A DNA stretch of 34,348 nt from Paracamarosporium sp. OC-R06-R3. Taxonomy: Eukaryota > Ascomycota > Dothideomycetes > Pleosporales > Didymosphaeriaceae. How positions within the stretch are numbered: the stretch's first letter is position 1; each line of letters starts with the position of its first letter. The notes beneath the pieces were generated by a model. That model had not been told where the DNA came from, did not search any database, and saw only the letters and a list, made by a program, of their open reading frames with translations. Below, one piece after another: positions 1 to 8,719 of this stretch. Position numbers and translations under genes: made by a program. The stretch is taken from assembly GCA_019828545.1 (NCBI GenBank), contig JACVRA010000648.1:1-34348 (forward strand), given 5' to 3'.

Positions 1-355
1 AGGGTGTCTCGCCACGCAGGGATGGACGTTAGTATAGAGAATATTGTTATGATATTATATATCGAACAACTAGAGCTATGTGTGTCTCTTGCCTTGAATC
101 CACCACGTGGTCATTGTACCTTGAATACAGGGATAGTAACGATATTGTTTGGGGTCCGCTCGTAGCCGTCTGACATAAAATGAGTGTGTGAAGTATCCTT
201 CCCTGTGTCTAATATACCTCGCTTGCTTGTCCGAGCCCAGAAGCCTCAGACCAAGGAGTCCCGAGAGTAAGCTGTGAACTGAGAGACCAAGCTTTGTCTC
301 CATTGCTTCGAAAGCCTTCCGTCCGATACACTTGCTAGACACGACCGACAGGATC
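1..355. other. Left edge, no supported gene
   Basis: This stretch lies downstream of the first F-box-like gene and probably holds its 3' untranslated region. An 88-codon minus-strand frame (76-342) begins 13 bases after that gene's stop, in a different frame. It resembles no family I know, so I do not call it a gene. No repeat or RNA gene is apparent. Confidence 0.5.
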
Positions 356-1216
356 CTACATGGCTTCCTGAAACGTGATCATCTCTTCTAGCATTCCCGC
401 AGTACCGTGTTTCAGATTATCTTCAACACTTATCTTGCCCGCGCAAGCAAATCGAATCTGACCATCGCCCGTGAATCCCGCTAGATCCTGACGGTAGAAA
501 GAAAGTGGTCTTTCGAAAAACACATCAGAAAACAAATCAAAGTTGAGGTGTATTTGTCGAAGCCTTGGGAAACCGTATTTTCCGCGTGCTAAATTCGCTA
601 TCTTTGACATCCCGGCCTGGTCCATGTAATGAATATCCAAAATCAGTCGCCGTATATATTGATTCACAGAGGGCCGCGGATAATCAAAGTCAATATTCCA
701 CTCTGAGAATCCCACACGAAAAGTGTTGTTCGAGTAGTATGCTTGCTTCGCTAGAATACTGATGTCGGGCGTGGTACGCAGGAAATGTAGGAGAGTATCT
801 TCCCAAGTAAGCTCTTCGCCCCGCTCTATCCAGCCCCACTTAAAGATTGTTTTGTTTGAAGGCAGACTGAGAGATACAATGTGTATCCTCAATTCCTCTG
901 GTAGCCGAGCCCATCCGCGAGAAAAAGCCGGGGTGAGTGGTTCTGCCAGCACAAGACTAGTCGGCATGCTGGTCGGTATGGTGATCGGTGTTTGTGCGGG
1001 TGTGAGGAGTGTGTCGATGAAGATGCCGTAAGAATTTACGAGAGTCACTCGCGTGTTTGGCTTAAGCAGTACAGGTTTGTATAGACTTATCGAACGTTCG
1101 CCATATGGGTAGTTGATTTCGGAAGGCAGTTCGGGCTCGTTTAGGTATCTGACTATCACTCGTGGGTCCACCGTTCCAAAATATTCTGTCTCATCACTCG
1201 GTCCGAAGAAATTCAT
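356..1216 (-). CDS. F-box-like protein, paralog A
   Basis: This is a single-exon gene of 286 residues. Its core segment at residues 100-116 (RGWARLPEELRIHIVSL) has the LPxEL-x-I pattern of a degenerate fungal F-box. Downstream come a conserved 'LLHFLRTTPDISILAKQAYYSNNTFRV' type block (residues 143-169; the quoted part is only descriptive of its order: LRxTPxI, then YSxNxF), a YPxPSVNxxIRR block and a GKYGFxxLRxI block. The same blocks in the same order occur in the gene at 5663-6574, so the two are paralogs. F-box proteins recruit substrates to SCF ubiquitin ligases, but no substrate-binding repeats are visible, so that role is inference. The start at 1216 is the first in-frame ATG; the gene stands alone with a 556-bp gap upstream. 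It could instead be a member of a fungal expanded family with no proven F-box function. Confidence 0.72.
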   Translation of the reverse strand: MNFFGPSDETEYFGTVDPRVIVRYLNEPELPSEINYPYGERSISLYKPVLLKPNTRVTLVNSYGIFIDTLLTPAQTPITIPTSMPTSLVLAEPLTPAFSRGWARLPEELRIHIVSLSLPSNKTIFKWGWIERGEELTWEDTLLHFLRTTPDISILAKQAYYSNNTFRVGFSEWNIDFDYPRPSVNQYIRRLILDIHYMDQAGMSKIANLARGKYGFPRLRQIHLNFDLFSDVFFERPLSFYRQDLAGFTGDGQIRFACAGKISVEDNLKHGTAGMLEEMITFQEAM

Positions 1217-1772
1217 TCCCGATACACCAACCTAGGATTTCTGATCCTTAATAGCAACATGAGTGAGGCTACGCCGTACGGATGTGAAAGGTGACTAACC
1301 TGTCTGACTAACCTATGTGAGTTTTGAAGATGGGATATGTATTTTTATGATTCCTTGACTTAGAGTCGAGGGTCCTCGCGTTGCTAGTACTTTCACAATT
1401 AAATAAATCGTCCATGTGCTACGCCACGCGAGGGAACCACGACGCAAGCAGACCGAGGCGGAACATGCGAAGCTTATGTAATGCAATAATCGAGCGAGAC
1501 CTCTATGAGCTGAAGCACGTATGAATTCGGTTACCCTGTCAACATACTAAGAAATAGTTGTCACGAGAAACGTACGAGAAGAGGGTCAAAAAGCGCGCTA
1601 ACCCCCGCACCTGACTTCGCGGTCTTCCCCGCACAGTGCACCAACGAGCCAAGCGCGTCTCATGGCGTCATGGCCCACTCAACACCCAACGTCCATAACT
1701 TGACAGCACTCCTTATCTTCATACATCATCGATATATATATAAATACAATATAATTTGGAAGGCAAAGCAAA
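1217..1772. other. Intergenic region between divergent genes
   Basis: This 556-bp space separates the start of F-box-like paralog A (minus) from the start of the DUF7726 gene (plus), so it should hold both promoters. Apart from the AT-rich TATA-like run next to the DUF7726 start I see no distinct element, and no credible coding frame. Confidence 0.6.
1731..1756 (+). promoter_or_regulatory. TATA-like run before the DUF7726 gene
   Basis: A run of alternating A and T (cgatatatatataaata, then caatataat) ends about 17 bases before the ATG at 1773. It is the only strong TATA-like element near this start. It lies close enough that transcription would begin almost at the start codon, so it may instead be only an AT-rich leader. 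Confidence 0.35.
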
Positions 1773-2705
1773 ATGACGACCGTTGGAAGGCGCATAGCAG
1801 ACCAGTATCTCGGCATGGACGACGAGATGTTAGATGTGGAGCTCGAGAATGTACCCATGACGGAGAACTGCGACGTTGTTCGGTATTGGCTTTGACTAAC
1901 CCATGTATCACGCATCCGCTGCAGTTCTGCTAACTTGCACCTAGCCGCAAGATCCGGGCCCTCATTGACTCTGGCGAGATGAAGGTCGGCGAATTCCAAG
2001 ACGCCATCAATGTCACCGGGAATGCATACTCACGCTTCATGGGCCAAAATGGACCGGACAAGGGCTTTGGAAGTTCTGTGTATTATTCCGCATGGGCATT
2101 CTTCAAGAAAAGAGAGATGAGGGGAATCAAGACACGTAGGAAGCGAAGAACGGAGACCGATACCGGAACTTCTGGAGGACGCTCCAACGTGCCGAGTGTT
2201 GAGGGTATCGTGCTAAATGGTGAGATGGAGGAGAAGGTGCTTGTATTCGGTGAGCATGCGCTGTGTGATACTCAGTCGATCCTCGGTTCGCTGATAGAGA
2301 GATGTAGATACATGCGACGAAGTTCGACGCAAGATAAATGCTCATCTCAAGCTTCCGAACGTTACACAAGCCTCTTTTCTACGCAATGTCAAGGCGCAAT
2401 TGCATCCTGAGCGCCGTGTGCAGTCCAGCCAGCTTGGCGCTTTCCGATCCAAGAAGGGTCCCTACGCTGGCAACACATCGTCCGTCTTCTATGGCGCGTA
2501 TGTGTATTTCGAAAAGTTAAGGATCAAGGAGGGTAAACCGAAGAGTGCGAAGAGGGTAGAGATGGAGTGTTTGCACGGTGCGCATGGTGGTATCGATCGG
2601 AAATCACGACACGAGTACTATACTGTGATGAAAGGTTCTTCTGTGACTGAGGACAAGTATGGAAGAATTCATATCACAGGGCCGAGGGAAAATCAAATCT
2701 TGTGA
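1773..2705 (+). CDS. DUF7726 protein with two domain copies
   Basis: Three exons (1773-1882, 1945-2249, 2308-2705) encode 270 residues. The introns of 62 and 58 nt have GTATTG/CTAAC/TAG and GTGAGC/CTGAT/TAG signals. The protein holds two copies of one module. Copy one (residues 33-92) begins CDVVRRKIRALIDSGE and ends in a YYSAWAFFKKRE helix. Copy two (residues 141-210) begins CDEVRRKINAHL and ends in FYGAYVYFEKLR. A basic KTRRKRR linker at residues 99-105 may be a nuclear signal. This matches a family of fungal proteins annotated only as DUF7726; the compact helical modules and basic linker suggest nucleic-acid binding, which is inference. The gene is convergent with the Mim2-like gene, 156 bp apart. 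Splice junctions rest on frame continuity and on the second copy reading exactly like the first. Confidence 0.83.
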
Positions 2706-2861
2706 GGTGATCGATGCGGGTTCGGAATGAGATTGACTTGTTTATGTACATGTTGGATATGGGCAGATTGCTTGGCGCGAGCCTCGGTGTCAAATGGAAT
2801 CTTTCGTACGCCATAACGCCATTGCTGTGTGATGTCCTTTGACATTCCAGCATTGTGGATA

Positions 2862-3306
2862 TCATATCGATGCTGCTGCCTCCACGGCACCAGCAGTCTT
2901 GAATGCTTTCGGACTCGTAACGACGATCTCGACGGGGTATTTCCACTCCATGAACTTTGCCCAGCCTATTTATATTGTCAGCCGCTGTGAATTGACACAT
3001 CCATCTTTCTCCGGCCTATAAAGAAGTGGACCAGACGTTCGTTCCTCTTCTGTTTCCTGATTCAATCCACTCACCCCAGTATGCACACTTCCGCCCAAAG
3101 TATTTGCCCACGTAGGGTACCAGCACCATAGTCAGCAACAGTTCAATCTGTTGTAATGACTCCCTCCACTCCCGCTCCGCATCTGAAACATATTCGTCAT
3201 CGTCGACCGTGGAACCGGTGGAAGAGGAAGGCAGCGAGTTGACCTCATCGGCGTCGGAATCGCTTGGCGGCGGCTCGAAGAAGCTCTGGCTATTGGACAA
3301 TGACAT
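2862..3306 (-). CDS. MIM2: Mim2-like mitochondrial outer-membrane import protein
   Basis: Two exons (3306-3075 and 2965-2862), separated by a 109-nt intron, encode 111 residues. The N-terminal 45 residues are acidic and serine-rich, as expected for a cytosolic tail. A conserved block follows from residue 46: EREWRESLQQIELLLTMV, then a hydrophobic helix ending in GKYFGRKCAYWGWAKFMEWKY. This arrangement, one membrane helix after an acidic tail in a very short protein, fits fungal homologs of yeast Mim2. Mim2 works with Mim1 to insert alpha-helical proteins such as Tom20 and Tom70 into the mitochondrial outer membrane. The family call rests on recollection of homologs, so the gene is more certain than its name. 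Its start lies 334 bp from the eIF2-beta start, in divergent orientation. Confidence 0.75.
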
Positions 3307-3640
3307 GGCGAGGGTTGCAAAGGTCGAGTCGGGCTATCGTGTAAGCATTGGCAGGGGTGTTGTCGTTGCTGGAGATGGAAGTTGCGGGCGGCTTCTCGGC
3401 TGCGTTGCGGTCGCATCGCGTCGGTTGGCTGCAACCAATCAGCGGGCGGAGGGCGCCTGAGTCAAGGCTTAGGTAACTATGACTCCGACCACCGTCGAGG
3501 TGCGGCAAAAAGCATCCCCACCTCGAGGGCGGAGGCTTCAATACACCACGACCTTTGGCACCGCTGCACACGAACATTTTACCACAAGAACAGGATATAC
3601 GCCAGCTTTCCCTGCTGCAATCATTCCAGGCGCCGCAATC
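3307..3640. promoter_or_regulatory. Shared promoter region of Mim2-like and eIF2-beta genes
   Basis: Two housekeeping genes begin at either end of this 334-bp interval and point away from each other, so it must carry both promoters. From 3479 to the eIF2-beta start it stays open in the eIF2-beta frame (54 codons with an upstream ATG), which could allow an N-terminally longer product but more likely is chance. I see no clear TATA box. Confidence 0.55.
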
Positions 3641-4817
3641 ATGGCTGATGTACGTCACAAAACTGCCCCGCGCACGCGCGAAATCTCCCCTTCACATTTC
3701 GCAATCTCCAACACCACGTCGTCCGCACCGAGATCACGCCTTATACCTGCTTCAAATGATAGGAGTCCTCGGAAAGCATCTAACAATCATCCACAGGTAG
3801 ACGCCGCCGAGCGGAAACCCCGCAAATCCGTCGCTTTTGAAGACAACACCACCATCGTTGACAGCGACGGTCAAGTCACAGAATCCGCCGCCATGAGCGG
3901 TAACAAAGACAGTGCAGCGTCGCACGCAGCGGGTTCGTCCACTCTGAGTGCGGCTCCGCAAGCCCACGCATTCGCGAATATTGGCGCTGACGCACAGAGC
4001 ACAGGCGAGGACAAGGAAGTCGACGAAGTAACCGACATGTTCGCCGGCCTCGCAAAGAAGAAGAAATCCAAGAAGCCCAAAGCCGAAGGTGATGATGCCG
4101 AAGACGTACTCTCTGGCCTTAAGAAGAAGAAGAAGAGCAAGAAGCCCAAGGACACAGACGACTTCGAGGCACAGCTCGCGGCCAAGGTTGGCGACGACAA
4201 GGAGGACAAGGAGGCACCTGTCGAAGAAGAGATTGAGGAGGGCGACATGATGAAGGGCACAGGCATCTGGGGCCACGACCAGACGAAGGAGATCCCGTAC
4301 AACATGCTGCTCAACCGCTTTTTCACGCTGCTGCACTCGCAGCACCCCGACCTTGCGTCGTCCGGTTCCAAGAGCTACAAGATCCCGCCGCCCCAGTGTC
4401 TGCGTGAAGGCAACAAGAAGACCATTTTTGCCAACATCAGCGAAATTTGCAAGCGTATGAAACGAACAGACGAGCACGGTACGTACTCCCGTTCCCTTGA
4501 CGGAACATCAGCTAACAATCTACGTAGTCACGCAATTCTTGTTCGCCGAATTGGGTACCTCCGGTTCCGTTGATGGTTCCCGCCGCCTCGTCATCAAGGG
4601 TCGCTTCCAGCAGAAGCAAATCGAAAACGTTCTCCGTCGTTACATTGTCGAATACGTGTCCTGCAAGACGTGCCGATCTCCCGACTCGGACCTTACTAAG
4701 GGAGAGAACCGTCTGTACTTCGTCACGTGTAACTCGTGCGGTTCGCGACGATCCGTGTCGGCCATCAAGACAGGTTTCTCGGCTCAGGTCGGCAAGCGGA
4801 GGAGACAGCAGGGTTAG
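3641..4817 (+). CDS. SUI3: Translation initiation factor eIF2 subunit beta
   Basis: Three exons (3641-3649, 3797-4478, 4528-4817) encode 326 residues. With eIF2 alpha and gamma this subunit brings initiator Met-tRNA to the 40S ribosome. The N-terminal half has two lysine boxes (residues 90-98 and 112-121, KKKKSKKPK type); in yeast these boxes bind eIF5 and eIF2B-epsilon. The conserved core runs from about residue 155 ([15 protein letters not shown]) to 275. A C-terminal C4 zinc finger uses Cys276, Cys279, Cys298 and Cys301. The first exon codes only Met-Ala-Asp before a GTACGT donor; the acceptor follows CTAAC closely. This 147-nt intron is a multiple of three and contains no stop, so its retention would add 49 residues. 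I prefer splicing because it yields an N-terminus ([17 protein letters not shown]) like those of other fungal eIF2-beta proteins. Confidence 0.96.
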
Positions 4818-5662
4818 ATGGGTCTATGTTCTTGAGCATTTTGTGTTTGGTCTCTCGGTTTTGGCCAGGTTACAGGAGTGTTTTCACGTGACCATTCGAG
4901 ATGTGTGATGTAGGTTTTCGTTTCCTGTGGGATGATAAAATGGCATGACAGGCAATGGATGGATTCATAGGATGGCGCATGCTGTTTTCATGTACCTACA
5001 GCAAAAACATAGGAATAGCAACGCGCTAACGCTGTAATGTTATTCATCCGCAAAAGTTCAATGCTGTTATGTGCTTATCTGTGATGGTCAAGTTGTGGGG
5101 TTGTCCCGATTTTTAACGATACAAATTAATCTTCTACCAAAGCGTAAGTCGAGACACTACTTTACATAAATACCGCTCTTTGCCCTAACGAGCTGATTTG
5201 CAGTTTCTTGAAAAAGGCATTGGAAGCTTCCTGGGTTTCCTGACTACATGTTGATAAGACTTACACAGTTGAAATTCGTATGAATCGAGCATGGCGTATG
5301 ATTCCGGTCCCTATCAACCTGGAGACAAAGAAAGCATCCAATTTCATAACATACAAGAATCAATGCACAGTGACAGCCGTCCGATATTGTGAACCCCACC
5401 ACCCATCCAAATCCAAAAAAGCAGCAAAGAAATTCACAAACAACCACCAATATCTTATCGGAAGTAATTTGGAAGATGTATTATGTTGCGTTTCTGCACA
5501 CACAACAGTACCGAGATATTCGTGGTATTGAAGACAACATAAACGTCTCGCTGGTTCGGTGTTGTATAGCTCATCGAGAGAACAGTCGACCGGTTTGATT
5601 GCGTCGGGCGTTTTCAGCTTCTCAGCTAGCGCATCTCGAGGCCGCTTTCCAAGCACCGTAGT
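4818..5662. other. Gap between eIF2-beta and F-box-like paralog B
   Basis: Both flanking genes end here, so this is convergent 3' sequence. On the minus strand, the frame of paralog B continues open for 100 codons directly after its TAA stop, until a TGA at 5360-5362. That stretch has no ATG near its start and matches no family I recognise. The rest (4818-5359) is AT-rich and shows no gene. Confidence 0.5.
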
Positions 5663-6574
5663 TTAGGCGTTGAAAATCAAGAGCTTCATAAGCTCTTGCT
5701 CGAAGATAGGAAGCTGCTTCGAAGTCGTCCATTCGCCCATCCACCCCAAGAATAGATTGCCGTTGCACTTGAATCGAATAGGTTTGAACATCCCCAGGTC
5801 CGGCAAGTATAGCTTAGAGTCGATCCAAGTCATGATAGTGATCTCGATGTGTTGTAAGTTCGCAAAGCCGTACTTGCCCAAAGCTAGCTTTTCGAGGAAC
5901 AGCCACAACCTGGGTATGTCACCTTGCATTAGGTTCAGGTAGAAACTCACCTTTCGTACCATGTGATTGACGCTCAGCTGTGGATACGAGAACGTGAGTA
6001 TATCGAAGCGGTTCGTTTGTACTGTAAGCCGAAAAGAATTTTTACTGTAGAAAGTCTGGCAAGCCAGGGTGGCTATCTCCGGTGTCATCCGCAGGTAATG
6101 CAATATGTTGTCTTGTGCTGAATATTTCTCTAACCACATCCCAGCGAACGGCGTCACGAGGTTGAACTCAAGAATCCGCAGTTTGAGTTCATCCGGTAAA
6201 TGGGCCCACCCCCTCGCGAACCCGGCAGTCAGGCTGAAAAACGGATGCAGGCTGATGCTTTGGTTCAGAGCTTGCATAACGATGGGTTTTTGAGCGGGAA
6301 CGACTACTCCGTTATTGACCATGATGCTGACAGCAGAGTAAAAGCACAGCGAGCTGTGTGGTGGTATAGTCATATCATGGTAGAGCTGGAGAGGTTGAAG
6401 GATGGGAGATCCAACAACGGTTTCAGGCTTAATGTTAGTTGGGCATAGGGTGGAAATCTTCTGTTCATACTTAACATTTGGCTCACCAGAGAAAGAGGGC
6501 GTGGCCAGATGGTGTTGCGCCGCTGGAGCATTGTTCGACGTCACTTGAAGAGCATTGTTTGGTGTCGGTGACAT
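5663..6574 (-). CDS. F-box-like protein, paralog B
   Basis: The model is 303 residues from the ATG at 6574, chosen because it sits in a strong context (ACC before ATG) and because residues added by the in-frame ATG at 6760 are basic, low-complexity sequence. Residues 121-135 (RGWAHLPDELKLRIL) form the F-box-like core. The LRMTPEI, YSKNSFRL, YPQLSVNHMVRKV and GKYGFANLQHI blocks repeat the order seen in the gene at 356-1216. A 48-nt in-frame segment (6428-6475: donor GTTAAG, CTAAC, acceptor AAG) could be an intron; its removal would give 287 residues, almost the length of paralog A. Function beyond a possible SCF substrate adaptor cannot be told. Confidence 0.7.
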   Translation of the reverse strand: MSPTPNNALQVTSNNAPAAQHHLATPSFSGEPNVKYEQKISTLCPTNIKPETVVGSPILQPLQLYHDMTIPPHSSLCFYSAVSIMVNNGVVVPAQKPIVMQALNQSISLHPFFSLTAGFARGWAHLPDELKLRILEFNLVTPFAGMWLEKYSAQDNILHYLRMTPEIATLACQTFYSKNSFRLTVQTNRFDILTFSYPQLSVNHMVRKVSFYLNLMQGDIPRLWLFLEKLALGKYGFANLQHIEITIMTWIDSKLYLPDLGMFKPIRFKCNGNLFLGWMGEWTTSKQLPIFEQELMKLLIFNA

Positions 6575-6907
6575 GGTAGCGGCAAGAGGTTCACGAGTAC
6601 AGCTGAGTGAGTGGGAGCGGATGCGCGACTTACTCGTAGATGCAGCTTGTGTTCTCACACTACGTCTCAGGTTGGTGGAGAAGAGTAAGTGAAAAGTTTG
6701 TTTCGATTGATGATTGAGGGGGCCAGACAACTTATAGGTGGTAGTGGTGGCGGTTTTCACTTTGTGGGTTCACTTCACTTTGTAAAAAATAGCCATGGTG
6801 TTGGTAGGTACGGGGGCGGAGGCAAAGGACTGTATCTGATCTGATTGTATTTGACTCCCTGAGCTCTAGGGTACAGAGGAGAGGCAGATCTATATACTTT
6901 GTGGCCT

Positions 6908-6931
6908 GGGGCTAGGGGGCTAGGGGGCTAG
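6908..6931. repeat. Short tandem repeat, unit gggctagg
   Basis: Three near-perfect copies of the octamer gggctagg lie head to tail in the gap upstream of F-box-like paralog B. No function is evident. Confidence 0.75.
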
Positions 6932-6959
6932 CAGTTGACTCTAAAACAGTGGTGAGACA

Positions 6960-6979
6960 CCGTACGTACGCACGTACGG
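6960..6979. repeat. Inverted repeat with 8-bp arms
   Basis: The arms ccgtacgt and acgtacgg are perfect reverse complements separated by four bases (acgc). It could be a short hairpin or the end of a decayed mobile element; no partner end was found nearby. Confidence 0.6.
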
Positions 6980-8719
6980 ACACATGGCTTTTTTAGACAC
7001 TTTTTATAGGCTATGAGACGAAAACAGATACTAGTTGTATTAATTATATAGTATTAAGTCTCTAAGTAGATCTATAGCCCCTCTGCAATTAAATCGTTTG
7101 GCCAGCTGTTCGTTGAACTGGTTCTTTCATATGAGCTGCAGGCATTTTCATTGTCAATTTTCTTGGTTTGGGTCGCCGCGCTTGCTCGGCTAGTTGGGCG
7201 CTAATCCTTTCTGGTCTAGCCCCTCAGGCCACCCTTTGTCGCCCTCAAGGTTCCTGAGTGCATGGGCAAAACACTCCCCTTTATTGTCAAACCTTTTAGC
7301 TATTAAAACCCCTCATAGTGACACATATACAACTCAATATATATATTAGATCGTATATATCGAATCTGATACTGAGGGAGACGTGTCTGTCGATGACAAA
7401 GGAAAATGATACATGTTTGCCGGGTTTTGGTCAAGACATCACCCTAGATACATGATGACGATATTATTTTTGAAGGTTGAACATCCTCTCTAATACTGTC
7501 AGGGGTCTCAATGGGGTACAATGATTGCGTCGTAACCATCACGCTTGTAGTTCTGCGCCTATAACGCGTTGCACCAACCGAAAGAAGGATACCCATGGCA
7601 GTGAAGAACATCGCGAGAAAGAAAATCGGGAGCACATAAGAGTGAGCTCAAGAGAGAATTCAAAAACTGTTCGATGACTAGCAGTGACAACAACCGTAAG
7701 AGGATCAGGATGGTAGTTACTCGGACACAAGGCGCACCCACTTCAGCGCCGGAGAAAATCAAAAACTGACAAAGATCCAACGAAGTCCAGCAGAAAAGCC
7801 ATGATACATACTCTCCCAATTATAAAAGTCTCATATCTATACAAATACCACAAAAGAAAAGCATCACAAACATCACAAATGCCACCTGCGGAACCCACAA
7901 TACCTCAAACCCACATAGAAAGAGCCTAGAACAATGTTCACAGAAACATGACGAATCCAAGGACCATCCCCAAACAATCCACAACGCGAAAAATAGTAGC
8001 ATCAACCTAATTTACAAGAAGGAAACCTACTCATTCACCCCGTAACCCAACCCAACGCACCAAAAGCACATACTTAACCTGCACACCAACAAACGGACAA
8101 GCCCAGTGCCTCGCTTTCCCCTTTGGCATCACAATGACCACGTACCAACAAATCTTCAAGCCAGACAGGCAGAAAACGTAACTACCAAGGACGATACGCA
8201 CTGGCTACCATGAAACGAATAATCAATGGCCCATACGCGTCCCGTTATCTACGCCGTCGAGAAATGATGTACAAGCATGCTTTCAATCGCACTTTTTGTG
8301 AACGCAAAACTATCTGCTGGTCTCGATCGACGCACTGGATTAGCTGCCCTGCTTCACTCTGGTACTTACATACCGGCCTCTCTATGATACAAGTTCTCAC
8401 ATGCACATCTTCACACTCATGCTCACTTCCCTTTTCATTCTCACCGGTCCTATCCTGCATACTCCCACTTTCCACAGGGCAACTTAGAGACCCGATGTCT
8501 CGCATCACTGATTAAATGTACTGCAATCCAGATACACGGCGCATACAAACTCATTTCCAAGAAAGAACAAGAATTCCATTCAAGAACAAAATCAAGCCCA
8601 GGGTATCATATACACATCCGCACCCGCATCCATATCCAACTATACAAACGCCGCGCCACACCGCGCTATATGCCTCGCGAAACGCTCAAAAGAAATGCTC
8701 ATGCTCATGCTCACACACC

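Larger units (their letters stand above)
6575..8719. other. 2.1-kb gap: promoter region, low-complexity DNA, no supported gene
   Basis: The left end is the upstream region of F-box-like paralog B. It then holds short tandem repeats (6908-6931), a small inverted repeat (6960-6979) and an AT-rich segment to about 7400. On the minus strand at 7444-7635 a 60-codon frame encodes one hydrophobic helix followed by an Arg-rich stretch (FFLAMFFTAMGILLSVGATR then YRRR), but its only start is GTG and I could not join it to a convincing upstream exon. The interval 7820-8700 has only short frames. Confidence 0.5.

Noticed and set aside
3752..4477. A 241-codon minus-strand frame opposite eIF2-beta
   Set aside because: It is the antisense of a confidently identified conserved gene; its Leu/Val-rich composition follows from the Lys/Glu/Asp codons on the other strand.
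6429..6471. 43-nt GTATGA...AAG intron in F-box-like paralog B
   Set aside because: Its removal breaks the reading frame; the overlapping 48-nt alternative is in frame and is mentioned with the gene as a possibility.
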